DNA of 35,592 nucleotides from Streptomyces cellostaticus (GTDB lineage Bacteria > Actinomycetota > Actinomycetes > Streptomycetales > Streptomycetaceae), in the NCBI RefSeq assembly GCF_023630175.1, contig NZ_JALLIN010000062.1, positions 1 through 35,592 on the forward strand. The letters are read 5' to 3'. The translations under genes and the position numbers were made by a program. A model generated the notes under the pieces. It had not been told where the DNA came from. It saw only the letters and a list, made by a program, of their open reading frames with translations, and did no database searches. Below, one piece after another: positions 15,356 through 22,797 of this stretch (position 1 is the stretch's first letter; every line of letters starts with the position of its first letter).

Positions 15356-15721
15356 TCAGACGAGCGCCGGGGCTTCCTTCGGGTTCGGGCCGTACTTGTT
15401 GGTGCCGGCCTCGCCTTCCAGGCAGTAGAAGACCAGCAGGGTGATGGGGCCGACGAGCGGGATGACGCCGAAGAGGATCCACCAGCCGGAGCGGCCCGTG
15501 TCGTGCAGGCGGCGCACCGTGACGCCCCAGGCCGGCAGCAGGAACGCGAGGACGACGATGCCGGCGACGGCGAGCAGGGCCGGAGTCTTGGTCGCGGCAC
15601 CGATGCCACCCAGCACCATGTAGATCAGGTACGCGAACAGCGAGAACAGCCAGAACTCCTTGCGGCGCGCGCGCCCGCTGAAGACGGCGTACTTCTTGAG
15701 TGCGGCGAGGAACCAGCTCAT
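15356..15721 (-). CDS. DUF805 membrane protein
   Basis: A 121-residue integral membrane protein. It opens MSWFLAALKKYAVFSGRARR, followed directly by KEFWLFSLF, the classic DUF805 entry motif. Three further hydrophobic segments follow, with the family motif LPAWGVTVRRLHDTGRSGWW near the middle and GVIPLVGPITLLVFYCLEGE before a polar tail (GTNKYGPNPK). The function is unknown. The start at 15721 is preceded by a GGGGGGA ribosome binding site four bases away, and a longer frame to 15841 lacks one. The inverted-repeat cluster at 15866-15983 lies upstream and may regulate it or terminate hemB. Confidence 0.92.
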   Translation of the reverse strand: MSWFLAALKKYAVFSGRARRKEFWLFSLFAYLIYMVLGGIGAATKTPALLAVAGIVVLAFLLPAWGVTVRRLHDTGRSGWWILFGVIPLVGPITLLVFYCLEGEAGTNKYGPNPKEAPALV

Positions 15722-15865
15722 GACATCCCCCCAGGGATCGACGTTCAGCCCATCCCGGAATGGATCAGGCCAGGCGCAGAGATTAGAGGGTTGGCAGGAG
15801 CGCGTCACACCCTGCGGAGATGTGTGACGGGAGGGCTTCAAACATCGTTTTCAGGACAGAAACAC

Positions 15866-15983
15866 CCGTGATCACGGAGTGTCCGCAGGACCATCACCGG
15901 ATGTTTGCGGAACCGAACTCGTTCCGTTGCCGAAACGACAGCACACCGCAGCCGCGCCGCCATCGTTTCGGTACCGGAACGAT
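15866..15983. repeat. Cluster of inverted repeats between hemB and the DUF805 gene
   Basis: Four inverted repeats occur in 118 bases. CCGTGATCACGG (15866-15877) is perfectly palindromic, and ACAC/GTGT arms extend it with one bulge. CGGAAC (15908-15913) pairs with GTTCCG (15921-15926). TCGTTCCG (15919-15926) pairs with CGAAACGA (15931-15938) with one mismatch, competing with the previous pairing. A near-perfect 22-base palindrome centred on GGTACC spans 15962-15983. The last three share arms close to CGTTYCG/CGRAACG. The rest of the 277-base gap holds nothing else I recognise. Confidence 0.6.
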
Positions 15984-15998
15984 CTCCAACCGTGTCCG

Positions 15999-16991
15999 TC
16001 AGCGCAGCGTCCGCGCCACCTCGGTCGCCCAGTAGGTGAGGATGTTCCGCGCACCGGCCCGCTTGATGCCGGTCAGTGCCTCGATGATGGCGCGGTCCCG
16101 GTCGACCCAGCCCTTCTCCGCGGCGGCCTCGATCATCGAGTACTCACCGGAGATCTGGTAGGCGGCGACCGGCACGTCCACGGCGTCGGCGACCCGGGCG
16201 AGGATGTCGAGGTACGGACCGGCCGGCTTGACCATGACCATGTCGGCGCCCTCGGCGAGGTCCAGCTCCAGCTCCCGCAGGGACTCGCGCCAGTTGGCGG
16301 GGTCCTGCTGGTACGTCTTGCGGTCGCCCTGGAGCGAGGAGCCGACGGCCTCCCGGAAGGGGCCGTAGAAGGCGGAGGAGTACTTGACGGTGTAGGCGAG
16401 GATGGCCACGTCCTCCCGGCCGATCTGGTCGAGCGCGTCCCGGACGACACCGATCTGCCCGTCCATCATCCCGCTGGGCCCGACGACGTGGGCACCCGCG
16501 TCGGCCTGCACCTGGGCCATCTCGGCGTACCGCTCGAGCGTGGCGTCGTTGTCGACCCGCCCCTCGGCGTCGAGGACCCCGCAGTGGCCGTGGTCGGTGA
16601 ACTCGTCCAGGCACAGGTCGGACATGACGAGCAGGTCGTCGCCGACCTCGGCCCGTACGTCGCGCAACGCGACCTGGAGGATGCCGTCCGGGTCGGTGCC
16701 GACGGTGCCCCGGCCGTCCTTCTTGCCCTCCTCCGGCACACCGAACAGCATGATCCCGGAGACGCCGGCCTCCACGGCCTCCAGCGCGGCCTTCCTCAGG
16801 CTGTCCCGGGTGTGCTGGACGACCCCGGGCATGGCCGAGATCGGCACCGGCTCGGCGACGCCCTCACGGACGAAGGCCGGCAGGATGAAGTCGGCGGGGT
16901 GCAGCCGCGTCTCGGCGACCATGCGCCGCATCACGGGCGAGGTCCGCAGCCGCCGGGGACGTGTACCGGGAAACGATCCGTACTTCGTCAT
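15999..16991 (-). CDS. hemB: Delta-aminolevulinic acid dehydratase (porphobilinogen synthase)
   Basis: A 330-residue enzyme that condenses two 5-aminolevulinate molecules to porphobilinogen, the second common step of tetrapyrrole synthesis. The Schiff-base lysines are Lys203 (LAYTVKYSSAFYGPFREA) and Lys255 (MVMVKPAGPY). The metal loop reads SDLCLDEFTDHGHCG: Cys127 and Cys137 are kept, but the middle zinc cysteine is Asp129, a mixed type between the three-cysteine zinc enzymes and the cysteine-free magnesium ones. It is on the same strand as hemA, hemC and hemD but separated from them by a terminator and two genes. The start lacks a ribosome binding site and has TAGCGT seven bases upstream, suggesting a leaderless mRNA. 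Confidence 0.97.
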   Translation of the reverse strand: MTKYGSFPGTRPRRLRTSPVMRRMVAETRLHPADFILPAFVREGVAEPVPISAMPGVVQHTRDSLRKAALEAVEAGVSGIMLFGVPEEGKKDGRGTVGTDPDGILQVALRDVRAEVGDDLLVMSDLCLDEFTDHGHCGVLDAEGRVDNDATLERYAEMAQVQADAGAHVVGPSGMMDGQIGVVRDALDQIGREDVAILAYTVKYSSAFYGPFREAVGSSLQGDRKTYQQDPANWRESLRELELDLAEGADMVMVKPAGPYLDILARVADAVDVPVAAYQISGEYSMIEAAAEKGWVDRDRAIIEALTGIKRAGARNILTYWATEVARTLR

Positions 16992-16998
16992 GGCTTCT

Positions 16999-17004
16999 AC
17001 GCTA
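16999..17004 (-). promoter_or_regulatory. -10 element for a probable leaderless hemB mRNA
   Basis: On the minus strand TAGCGT ends seven bases before the hemB ATG. The short interval (AGAAGCC) is a poor ribosome binding site. No good -35 is seen. The hemB gene would then be transcribed from its own promoter in addition to any read-through from the VOC gene 84 bases upstream. Confidence 0.45.
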
Positions 17005-17075
17005 CGCCCGCCCCATGAGCACCTTTGCCGACGGGCCGTCGGAGCCCGCCCCGGTCCGGGCCGCGGCCCGGACGC

Positions 17076-17510
17076 TCAGTCGAGGCAGAACTCGTTGCCC
17101 TCGACGTCCTGCATCACGAGGCACGACTCGTTGTCCTCGTCGGCGAGCAGCAGTCGCACCCGTACCGCGCCGAGTGGGATCAGTCGCGCGCACTCGGCCT
17201 CCAGGGCGGCCAGCCGCTCCTCCCCCACGAGCCCGGTGCCGACCCGCACGTCGAGATGCAGCCGGTTCTTGGCGACCTTGCCCTCGGGAACACGCTGGAA
17301 GTACAGCCGGGGCCCCACGCCCGAGGGATCGACGCACACGGACCACGCGCCCCGCTCCTCGGGCGGCAGCGAGCGGTCGAAGTCGGCCCAGGTGACGAAC
17401 CCCTCCGGTGGTGGCGGTACGACGTAGCCGAGCGCCTCGCACCAGAAACGGGCGACACGCCGCGGCTCCGCGCAGTCGAAGGTGACCTGGAACTGTCTGA
17501 CCGATGCCAT
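17076..17510 (-). CDS. VOC/glyoxalase-like domain protein
   Basis: A 144-residue protein of the vicinal-oxygen-chelate fold (Glyoxalase_6-like). It has the paired beta-alpha-beta-beta-beta modules: FQVTFDCAEPRRVARFWCEA then LGYVV, PRLYFQRVPEGKVAKNRLHL then DVRV, and a closing VMQDVEGNEFCLD that supplies the usual Glu-x-Asn/Asp end strand. Such single-domain proteins often act in small-molecule binding or resistance; the substrate here is unknown. The ATG at 17510 has AAGGTG five bases upstream. The 209 bases upstream (17511-17719) separate it from the unknown gene and show only GC-rich sequence without a clear promoter or hairpin. Confidence 0.9.
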   Translation of the reverse strand: MASVRQFQVTFDCAEPRRVARFWCEALGYVVPPPPEGFVTWADFDRSLPPEERGAWSVCVDPSGVGPRLYFQRVPEGKVAKNRLHLDVRVGTGLVGEERLAALEAECARLIPLGAVRVRLLLADEDNESCLVMQDVEGNEFCLD

Positions 17511-17719
17511 CGGCGCACCTTAGCAGGGAGACAATCGCTCAAGTCACGGCGCCGGCCCGCCTGTTGCCGGAAGGGCGGCTCCTGGGCGGCGGCTGCGGCG
17601 CGGGCGCCCCGTCCCGCCTCGGGGGAAGACCGCGGAACGGGGCCCACCACGGGATTCCGCCGCTGGGCCACCGCCGGATGCGGCCGGCGCCGCAACGCCT
17701 GGACCGCGCGCGGCGCCGC

Positions 17720-18124
17720 TCAGCGCAGGCGGGCCCCGGCTCCGCCGAGCCGGCTGTGCCAGGCGCGCATCCGGGCCGCCGCGCCGCCGTTCAGGATGTG
17801 GTCCAGCGCGCCCCCGGACGGGGCCGACGGCCGCTGGAACGCGCTCACGGCCGCCTGCTGACCGGCACTCGGTGCGGGCGACATGGCACCCGCGCGCCCG
17901 ACCAGGGCGTACCGCCTGCCGCCGACGTCGAGCAGCAGGGTCCCGAGCCGGGTCAGCCGGCCCTCGACCTCCCGGGGGTCGCCCCGGAGGACGACCTTGC
18001 CGTCCCGGTCCTGGGCACGCAGCTCACCCGGCAGCAGACTCAGCACCACGGGCACGCACCGCGCCCCGTTCCACGGACTCCGCCGCCAGTAGACGATCCC
18101 CGCGTGTCCGGCGTGCTCGCTCAT
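17720..18124 (-). CDS. Hypothetical protein (134 residues)
   Basis: A 134-residue protein with the probable start MSEHAGHAGIVYWRRSPWNG. The central part alternates short strands (CVPVVLSLLPGELRAQDRDG, KVVLRGDPREVEGRLTRLGT, LLLDVGGRRYALVGRAG), which looks like a small PH-like or barrel fold. The tail is Ala/Ser/Gly-rich and ends in a basic helix (ARMRAWHSRLGGAGARLR). There is no signal peptide or membrane span. I do not recognise a family. The start is uncertain: an ATG at 18136 is also in frame, neither has a clear ribosome binding site, and CATGAT lies seven bases before the chosen one. It follows the hemD terminator and precedes the VOC gene. Confidence 0.65.
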   Translation of the reverse strand: MSEHAGHAGIVYWRRSPWNGARCVPVVLSLLPGELRAQDRDGKVVLRGDPREVEGRLTRLGTLLLDVGGRRYALVGRAGAMSPAPSAGQQAAVSAFQRPSAPSGGALDHILNGGAAARMRAWHSRLGGAGARLR

Positions 18125-18375
18125 GCGCCCGATCATGGCATGCCCGCAACGCGCGGAACACGGGCGGTGCGAGGGTGCTCGCGGCGGCCCGCTCGGCTCG
18201 GGCGGCGGGCCAAGGGCCCGCGGCCCCCGTCGGCCCGGAGCGGCGGTCACGGCAGCGGCGGTCACGGCAGCGGCCGGGGCGGAACCCGGACAGCGCGTGC
18301 ACCGCCGGGGCGGTCCCGCGGCCGAGGGTCAGCGGCGGACGGAACGGGCTCAGGGGCACCCCCTGAAAGAGGCTC
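18125..18375. other. Intergenic GC-rich DNA between the hemD terminator and the 17720-18124 gene
   Basis: With the terminator at 18376-18406, this makes up a 301-base gap. It contains a tandem pair of a 15-base unit (GGCGGTCACGGCAGC, two copies near 18240-18270) and several GC-rich self-complementary stretches. Long frames through it show no convincing start and proline/arginine-rich translations typical of shadows. I see no gene in it. Confidence 0.6.
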
Positions 18376-18406
18376 GGGGCGCCTCCTCCGAGAGAGGAGA
18401 CGCCCC
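18376..18406 (-). terminator. Terminator of the rex-hemACD operon
   Basis: A 13-base stem with one mismatch (18376-18388 against 18394-18406) encloses a five-base loop. It lies 20 bases after the hemD stop on the minus strand. It marks the end of the rex-hemA-hemC-hemD transcript and separates it from the downstream genes leading to hemB. Confidence 0.75.
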
Positions 18407-18425
18407 TGGGCACGTCCGGGCGAGG

Positions 18426-20132
18426 TCACGTCGTCGAGCGACGCCTCCGCGCCCCCGGACGCCGCTCGCTCGGCCGCGTCACCGGGTCGCCGGACTCCAG
18501 GGCGGCCGCCCGGCGCTTCATGCCAAAGTCCGCCAGGGCCTCGGCCAGCCGGTGGACCGAGGGCTCGGGGGCCATCACGTCGACGCGCAGCCCGTGTTCC
18601 TCGGCCGTCTTGGCCGTCGCCGGGCCGATGCAGGCGATCACCGTGACGTTGTGCGGCTTGCCGGCGATACCCACCAGGTTCCGGACGGTCGAGGACGACG
18701 TGAACAGCACCGCGTCGAAGCCACCGCCCTTGATGGCCTCGCGGGTCTCCGCCGGGGGCGGCGAGGCCCGCACGGTCCGGTAGGCCGTGACGTCGTCGAC
18801 CTCCCAGCCCAGTTCGATCAGACCGGCCACCAGGGTCTCGGTGGCGATGTCGGCCCGGGGCAGGAAGACACGGTCGATCGGGTCGAAGACCGGGTCGTAC
18901 GGGGGCCAGTCCTCCAGGAGGCCGGCCGCGGACTGCTCACCGCTCGGCACCAGGTCCGGCTTCACGCCGAACGCGATCAGCGCCTTCGCCGTCTGCTCGC
19001 CCACCGCGGCGACCTTGATGCCCGCGAAGGCACGGGCGTCGAGGCCGTACTCCTCGAACTTCTCGCGCACCGCCTTGACCGCGTTGACGGACGTGAAGGC
19101 GATCCACTCGTACCGGCCGGTGACCAGGCCCTTGACCGCGCGTTCCATCTGCTGCGGGGTGCGCGGGGGCTCCACCGCGATCGTCGGGACCTCGTGCGGC
19201 ACCGCGCCGTAGGACCGCAACTGGTCGGAGAGCGACGCCGCCTGCTCCTTCGTGCGCGGCACGAGCACCTTCCAGCCGAACAGCGGCTTGGACTCGAACC
19301 ACGACAACTGGTCGCGCTGGGCGGCTGCGCTTCGCTCGCCGACCACGGCTATCACGGCCCGGCCGCCGTCCGGGGACGGCAGGACCTTCGCCTGCTTCAG
19401 CGTCTGCGCGATGGTGCCGAGCGTCGCGGTCCAGGTGCGCTGCCGGGTCGTCGTACCGGCGACGGTGACGGTCAGCGGGGTGTCCGGCTTGCGGCCCGCG
19501 GACACCAGCTCGCCGGCCGCGGCGGCCACCGAGTCCAGCGTCGTGGAGACCACCACCGTGCCGTCGGAGGCCCCCACCTCGGTCCAGCAGCGGTCGGAGG
19601 CGGTACGGGCGTCCACGAACCGGACGTCCGCGCCGTGCGGGTCGCGCAGCGGCACACCGGCGTACGCGGGCACGCCGACGGCGGCCGCCACACCCGGTAC
19701 CACCTCGAAGGGCACACCGGCGGCGGCGCAGGCGAGCATTTCCTCGGCCGCGTACGTATCCAGTCCCGGGTCCCCGGACACCGCGCGGACGACCCGCCTG
19801 CCGCCCCGGGTGGCCTCCATGACAAGATGAGCGGCATCCCGGGCAGGAGTCGGGACCGCAGCGGTTGTTGACGCACCGTCGACGACCGTGAGCTGTGGCG
19901 CGCCCGTGCCCGGCGGTGCCATCGAGGAGTCCGTGTCCATCGGCACGACGGACACGCCCTGCCGGGCGTGCGTCCGGATCACGTCGAGCACCTCGTGCTC
20001 GGCGATCAGGACATCCGCGGTCGACAGCGCCTCAACGGCGCGCAGAGTCAGCAGCCCCGGATCCCCGGGTCCGGCACCCAGGAAGGTGACGTGCCCGTGT
20101 TCGAGGCCGGTGGGAAGGGTGGTGGGGCTCAA
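18426..20132 (-). CDS. hemD: Fused uroporphyrinogen-III methyltransferase-like / uroporphyrinogen-III synthase
   Basis: A 568-residue two-domain protein. Residues about 12-255 match the SUMT (CobA) fold, with FLGAGPGDPGLLTLRAVEAL and FEVVPGVAAAVGVPAYAGVP. However, the usual R-x-K-GGDP-[FV]-x-FGRG motif is replaced by VRAVSGDPGLDTYAAEEM. Residues about 285-545 are HemD: KVLVPRTKEQAASLSDQLRS, WIAFTSVNAVKAVREKF, DAVLFTSSSTVRNLV and CIGPATAKTAEEHGL. HemD closes hydroxymethylbilane to uroporphyrinogen III; the methyltransferase activity is less certain. A very basic tail ends the protein. The start is TTG at 20132, eight bases after GGGGGAG and overlapping the hemC stop as TTGA. The same fused arrangement is known in other actinobacteria, including mycobacteria. 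Confidence 0.93.
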   Translation of the reverse strand: MSPTTLPTGLEHGHVTFLGAGPGDPGLLTLRAVEALSTADVLIAEHEVLDVIRTHARQGVSVVPMDTDSSMAPPGTGAPQLTVVDGASTTAAVPTPARDAAHLVMEATRGGRRVVRAVSGDPGLDTYAAEEMLACAAAGVPFEVVPGVAAAVGVPAYAGVPLRDPHGADVRFVDARTASDRCWTEVGASDGTVVVSTTLDSVAAAAGELVSAGRKPDTPLTVTVAGTTTRQRTWTATLGTIAQTLKQAKVLPSPDGGRAVIAVVGERSAAAQRDQLSWFESKPLFGWKVLVPRTKEQAASLSDQLRSYGAVPHEVPTIAVEPPRTPQQMERAVKGLVTGRYEWIAFTSVNAVKAVREKFEEYGLDARAFAGIKVAAVGEQTAKALIAFGVKPDLVPSGEQSAAGLLEDWPPYDPVFDPIDRVFLPRADIATETLVAGLIELGWEVDDVTAYRTVRASPPPAETREAIKGGGFDAVLFTSSSTVRNLVGIAGKPHNVTVIACIGPATAKTAEEHGLRVDVMAPEPSVHRLAEALADFGMKRRAAALESGDPVTRPSERRPGARRRRSTT

Positions 20133-21088
20133 TGTGCTCGCTCCCCCATCAGACCGGCCGCGCCCTGGTCGAGCATCTCGGTGGCGAGTTCGCGCCCGAG
20201 TGCCATCGCCTGGTCGTGCGTTCGGGGCACGGGACCGGTGGTGGACAGCTGCACCGTGCGGGTGCCGTCGGTCGTGCCGACGACGCCGCGCAGGCGCATT
20301 TCCTTGACAATCTGCCCGTCGGCCAGGAGGTCGGCCAACGCGCCCACAGGTGCGCTGCAACCGGCCTCCAGGGCGGCGAGCAGTGACCGTTCGGCGGTCA
20401 CGGCGGCCCGGGTGAACGGGTCGTCGAGTTCGCCGAGCGCCGCGACGAGGTCCGCGGCGTCCGCGGCGCACTCGATCGCCAGGGCCCCCTGGCCGGGGGC
20501 GGGCAGAACCGTGTCGACCGACAGGAAGTCGGTCACCTCGTCGATCCGGCCGATGCGGTTCAGTCCGGCGGCGGCCAGGACGACCGCGTCCAGCTCACCG
20601 TCCCGCACGAATCCGATCCGGGTGTCGACGTTGCCGCGTATCGGGACCGTCTCCATGTCCAGTCCGTGGGCGCGGGCGTACGCGTTGAGCTGCGCCATGC
20701 GGCGCGGCGCCCCGGTGCCGATGCGAGCGCCCCGCGGCAGGTCCGTGAACTTCAGCGCGTCCCGGGCGACGATCACGTCGCGCGGGTCCTCGCGCGCCGG
20801 GACGGCGGCCAGGACCAGTTCCTCGGGCTGCGCGGTCGGCAGGTCCTTGAGCGAATGAACCGCGAAGTCCACCTCGCCGCCGGCCAGCGCGTCGCGCAGT
20901 GCCGTGACGAACACGCCGGTGCCGCCGATCTGCGTGAGGTGCGCGCGGGAGACGTCGCCGTGCGTGGTGATCTCGACCAGCTCGACGGGACGCCCGGTCA
21001 CCCGGCGGACGGCGTCCGCCACCTGCCCGGACTGGGCCATGGCGAGCCTGCTCCGCCTCGTCCCCAGTCTCAAAGCCTTCTGTGTCAT
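20129..21088 (-). CDS. hemC: Porphobilinogen deaminase (hydroxymethylbilane synthase)
   Basis: A 319-residue enzyme that joins four porphobilinogen units into hydroxymethylbilane. It opens KALRLGTRRSRLAMAQS, and has HSLKDLPT near residue 79 with the catalytic aspartate in the DFAVHSLKD strand region, RIGTGAPRRMAQL, NVDTRIGFVRDGELDAVVLA and LPAPGQGALAIE. The cofactor-binding cysteine is Cys244 (LEAGCSAPVGAL). The ATG has AAGGA nine bases upstream and overlaps the hemA stop (ATGA). Its own stop overlaps the hemD TTG. This is tight translational coupling within the rex-hemACD operon. Confidence 0.97.
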   Translation of the reverse strand: MTQKALRLGTRRSRLAMAQSGQVADAVRRVTGRPVELVEITTHGDVSRAHLTQIGGTGVFVTALRDALAGGEVDFAVHSLKDLPTAQPEELVLAAVPAREDPRDVIVARDALKFTDLPRGARIGTGAPRRMAQLNAYARAHGLDMETVPIRGNVDTRIGFVRDGELDAVVLAAAGLNRIGRIDEVTDFLSVDTVLPAPGQGALAIECAADAADLVAALGELDDPFTRAAVTAERSLLAALEAGCSAPVGALADLLADGQIVKEMRLRGVVGTTDGTRTVQLSTTGPVPRTHDQAMALGRELATEMLDQGAAGLMGERAH

Positions 21089-22797
21089 GCCGGTCGGTCC
21101 TTCTTGTCTGTGCTGTCCCCGGCCCGGGAGACGGCGGCCACCGTCTCGGGGTCGAGGTCGAACAGGGTGCGCAGCGCGTCCGCGTACCCGGCGCCGCCGG
21201 GCTCGGCCGCGAGCTGCTTCACCCGTACGGTCGGCGCGTGCAGCAGTTTGTCGACGACCCGGTGCACGGCCTGCCGGATCTCGCCGCGCTGGCGCTCGTC
21301 CAGTCCGGGCAGGCGGCCGTCGAGCCGTGCGATCTCCCCGGCGACGACGTCGGCGGCCATGGTGCGCAGCGCGACCACGGTCGGCGTGATGTGCGCCGCC
21401 CGCTGTGCCGCGCCGAAGGCCGCGACCTCGTCGGAGACGATACGCCGGACCTGGTCCACGTCGGCCGCCATCGGAGCGTCGGCGGAGGCCTCGGCGAGGG
21501 ACTCGATGTCCACCAGCCGCACCCCGGCCAGCCGGTGCACGGCCGCGTCGATGTCACGGGGCATGGCGAGGTCGAGGAGGAACAGGGCCGGCGCCGGGCG
21601 CGGGATCACGGCGACCGGTTCGGGCCCCCGCAGCTCGGGGATGCGGCCGGCGGTGGCGGCGGTCGCGGCGAGCGCGGTGATCAGCTCGGCGTCGGCCTCG
21701 GGGCTGCGCCGGGTGGTGTCCCGGCGGTCCGCGGTGCCGCCCGCGACCCAGGCCCCGTGCTGCTCGAGGGTGGCCGCGTCCAGGCCGGCCACGGCGGCCT
21801 CGCCGTGCACGGAGAAGCCCGTCGAGCCCTGCACGGCGGCCAGGTCCAGCGGGCAGTTCTCCTCGGCGGCGGCACCGGCCGTACCCGTGGCGGCCGCCGG
21901 CGCGGTCCGCGCCGCGGCGACGGCGCCGGCCACGGGGTCGACGGCGTCGTCCTCGACCCGGCCCTCCACCGCCTGCGCGACCGAGTCCGCCGTCAGCACC
22001 AGACCCGTCGCCCCGGTGCAGGAGACGACGACGTCGGCACGTGTCAGCTCGCCCGGTACGGCGTCCATCCGTACCGCGCGCGCGGACGCGGCGGTGTCGT
22101 CGCCCTCGGTGAGTATCCGGGCGAGGCGCTCGGCGCGTTCGAAGGTGCGGTTGGCGACGACGATCTGCCCGACCCCGGCGCGGGCGAGCGTCGCGGCGGC
22201 CAGCGAGGACATCGACCCGGCGCCGATGACCAGCGCCGTGCGTCCCGCGGCCCATTCCTCGACGGCGCCGCCCGCGGCGAGCTGCTCCAGGCCGAAGGTG
22301 ACCAGCGACTGGCCGGCCCGGTCGATGCCGGTCTCGGAGTGGGCGCGCTTGCCGACCCGCAGGGCCTGCTGGAACAGGTCGTTCAGCAGCCGGCCGGCGG
22401 TGTGCAGCTCCTGGGCGCGGGCCAGGGAGTCCTTGATCTGGCCGAGGACCTGCCCCTCGCCGACGACCATCGAGTCGAGGCCGCAGGCCACCGAGAACAG
22501 GTGGTGGACGGCCCGGTCCTCGTAGTGCACGTACAGGTACGGGGTCAGCTCCTCGAGGCCGACACCGCTGTGCTGGGCGAGCAGCGTGGACAGCTCGGCC
22601 ACACCGGCGTGGAACTTGTCCACGTCGGCGTACAGCTCGATGCGGTTGCAGGTGCCGAGTACCGCGGCCTCGGTGGCCGGTTCGGCGGCGACCGTGTCCT
22701 GGACCAGCTTGACCTGGGCTTCCGCGCTCAGCGCGGCCCGCTCCAGCACGCTGACCGGGGCACTGCGGTGGCTCAGCCCGACGACGAGGAGACTCAT
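21085..22797 (-). CDS. hemA: Glutamyl-tRNA reductase, with an actinobacterial insertion
   Basis: A 570-residue enzyme that reduces Glu-tRNA(Glu) to glutamate-1-semialdehyde, the committed step of the C5 heme pathway. The start MSLLVVGLSHRSAPVSVLER is typical and the catalytic Cys50 is in VLGTCNRIELYA. The NADPH domain shows ALVIGAGSMSSLAAATLARA and IVVANRTFERAERLA, and the C-terminal dimerisation domain contains QRGEIRQAVHRVVDKLLHAP. About 120 extra Ala-rich residues (roughly 290-410) interrupt the NADPH domain after VVVSCTGATGLVLTADSVA, explaining the length against the usual 420. The start overlaps the rex stop (ATGA) and the stop overlaps the hemC start. Confidence 0.96.
   Translation of the reverse strand: MSLLVVGLSHRSAPVSVLERAALSAEAQVKLVQDTVAAEPATEAAVLGTCNRIELYADVDKFHAGVAELSTLLAQHSGVGLEELTPYLYVHYEDRAVHHLFSVACGLDSMVVGEGQVLGQIKDSLARAQELHTAGRLLNDLFQQALRVGKRAHSETGIDRAGQSLVTFGLEQLAAGGAVEEWAAGRTALVIGAGSMSSLAAATLARAGVGQIVVANRTFERAERLARILTEGDDTAASARAVRMDAVPGELTRADVVVSCTGATGLVLTADSVAQAVEGRVEDDAVDPVAGAVAAARTAPAAATGTAGAAAEENCPLDLAAVQGSTGFSVHGEAAVAGLDAATLEQHGAWVAGGTADRRDTTRRSPEADAELITALAATAATAGRIPELRGPEPVAVIPRPAPALFLLDLAMPRDIDAAVHRLAGVRLVDIESLAEASADAPMAADVDQVRRIVSDEVAAFGAAQRAAHITPTVVALRTMAADVVAGEIARLDGRLPGLDERQRGEIRQAVHRVVDKLLHAPTVRVKQLAAEPGGAGYADALRTLFDLDPETVAAVSRAGDSTDKKDRPA

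Noticed and set aside
15872..16054. 60-codon minus-strand frame containing FRYRND and FGNGTSS segments
   Set aside because: It overlaps the hemB 3' end and follows the inverted repeats. The repeated peptide pattern is explained by the DNA palindromes rather than by coding.
18024..18413. 129-codon minus-strand frame after hemD
   Set aside because: It runs through the terminator hairpin and GC-rich DNA, with a low-complexity translation and no supported start.
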